From: an uncultured Bacilli bacterium
Lineage (GTDB): Bacteria; Bacillota_I; Bacilli_A; RF39; UBA660
Length of the DNA stretch: 22,279 nucleotides
Assembly: GCA_910588025.1 (NCBI GenBank)
Contig: CAJUQG010000022.1
Location: 1 to 22,279 of the forward strand
Reading direction: 5' to 3'
Position 1 is the stretch's first letter. Each line of letters starts with the position of its first letter. Below are positions 21,814 to 22,279 of this stretch, piece after piece. Below the pieces are notes generated by a model. The model saw only the letters and a list, made by a program, of their open reading frames with translations, was not told the origin of the DNA and made no database searches. The position numbers and the translations under genes were made by a program.

Positions 21814-22040
21814 TATTCATCTTCTTTCTTTAATAGATAATTTACTGCGTTTCTAAGTTCTTCTAATTTATGATAAAATTCCAACATGTTTGCCCCAATC
21901 AATGTTTCTCCTTTTTCATTATCAGCATTTTTGTAATTACCATTTGCTTTGTCATAATACCATATTTCGTTAAGACATCTTAATTTATATGGCACTTCTT
22001 CTTTATTTGATATCTTTACTAATAAGTCTATTATTTTCAT
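21813..22040 (-). CDS. Small hypothetical phage protein
   Basis: A 75-residue protein starting MKIIDLLVKISNKEEVPYKL, followed by a short aromatic segment (IWYYDKANGNY) and a helical end (YHKLEELRNAVNYLLKKEDE). This N-terminal pattern recurs in small Gram-positive phage proteins of unknown function. The ATG at 22040 has AGGATGG 5 bases upstream. It begins 38 bases inside the preceding gene and is coupled to the next by TAATG. Confidence 0.65.
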   Translation of the reverse strand: MKIIDLLVKISNKEEVPYKLRCLNEIWYYDKANGNYKNADNEKGETLIGANMLEFYHKLEELRNAVNYLLKKEDE

Positions 22041-22269
22041 TATTCCATCCTAACTCCTCTACTTGATTGTTGATGGCTTGTAATTCTTCAAAAGTAATTG
22101 TTAAAGGTTTATTTGGTGTAAACGGACTATCACTTTCAATAAACATCTCTAATGTTTTATTCTTTAAATTAAAACTTATAACATCTGTATCACTAATAAA
22201 TTTTTTTCTAAAATAATTTATTTCTTCTTGTATGGTATCATCAAAAACAAAATCATGTTGTTTCATCAT
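22003..22269 (-). CDS. Small hypothetical phage protein at the window edge
   Basis: An 88-residue acidic protein starting MMKQHDFVFDDTIQEEINYF, with a central SPFTPNKPLTITFEELQAIN and a C-terminal VEELGWNNENNRLISKDI. No known domain is evident. ATGs at 22269 and 22266 are possible starts; no strong ribosome site is visible. The frame remains open to the end of the window, so the true start may lie outside. It overlaps the next gene by 38 bases. Confidence 0.55.
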   Translation of the reverse strand: MMKQHDFVFDDTIQEEINYFRKKFISDTDVISFNLKNKTLEMFIESDSPFTPNKPLTITFEELQAINNQVEELGWNNENNRLISKDIK

Positions 22270-22279
22270 ATCTTTTGCT

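Noticed and set aside
1..22279. Possible alternative genetic code with TGA as Trp, given the very low GC
   Set aside because: TGA ends several genes in tight ATGA or TGATG overlaps with the next start, and Trp is encoded by TGG throughout.
1..22279. CRISPR array, insertion sequence or transposase
   Set aside because: No regularly spaced direct repeats and no transposase-like frame were seen on either strand.

Overview
The window is the late (structural and lysis) half of a siphovirus-type phage or prophage from a strongly A+T-rich, Gram-positive-type host, most likely a low-GC Bacillota (Clostridia or Erysipelotrichia; the sequence does not decide which). All supported genes lie on the minus strand, so transcription runs from high to low coordinates. 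TGA ends many tightly overlapping genes, so the standard bacterial code applies and a Mycoplasma-type code does not.

In transcription order: (1) 22269-20624, the end of the early region: four small phage proteins of unknown role, then an ArpU/RinA-type sigma-70-like regulator. (2) 20623-19885, a 739-base non-coding stretch. It holds a candidate promoter with three CATGAC repeats, a highly structured RNA segment with a predicted pseudoknot, two tRNA genes (Ile-UAU and Met-CAU), an intrinsic terminator and a long imperfect inverted repeat. (3) 19884-17761, two micro-genes followed by the small and large terminase subunits. (4) 17756-12540, head genes: portal, a MuF-like minor head protein fused to a zinc-metallopeptidase-like C-terminus, a small acidic gene, a tRNA-like element between two terminators, scaffold, major capsid protein and a 59-residue protein. 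(5) 12524-10579, connector and tail-completion proteins and the tail tube protein. (6) 10516-9837, tail chaperones G and GT, joined by a textbook -1 frameshift signal. (7) 9834-2520, tape measure protein (with a frame break near its N-terminus), a Dit-slot protein, a tail hub with a carbohydrate-binding-like domain, and a DUF859-like fibre protein. (8) 2508-172, a small baseplate protein, a collagen-like fibre with cysteine knuckles, a membrane protein, a holin and an M23 endolysin. The operon ends at a strong terminator at 4-37.

The ArpU-like protein probably switches on the region below it. Terminase and portal package DNA into a scaffold-built capsid, connectors attach a tail whose length is set by the tape measure, fibres bind the host surface, and holin plus endopeptidase lyse the cell. 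Several terminator-like hairpins inside the operon imply tuned read-through or antitermination. No integrase, repressor, replication gene or CRISPR array is visible here.

The most interesting items are the structured RNA with embedded tRNAs (comparable in setting to the GOLLD and ROOL classes, but not proven to be either), the MuF-zincin fusion with a possible immunity partner, the tRNA-like element flanked by terminators, and the complete G/GT frameshift cassette.
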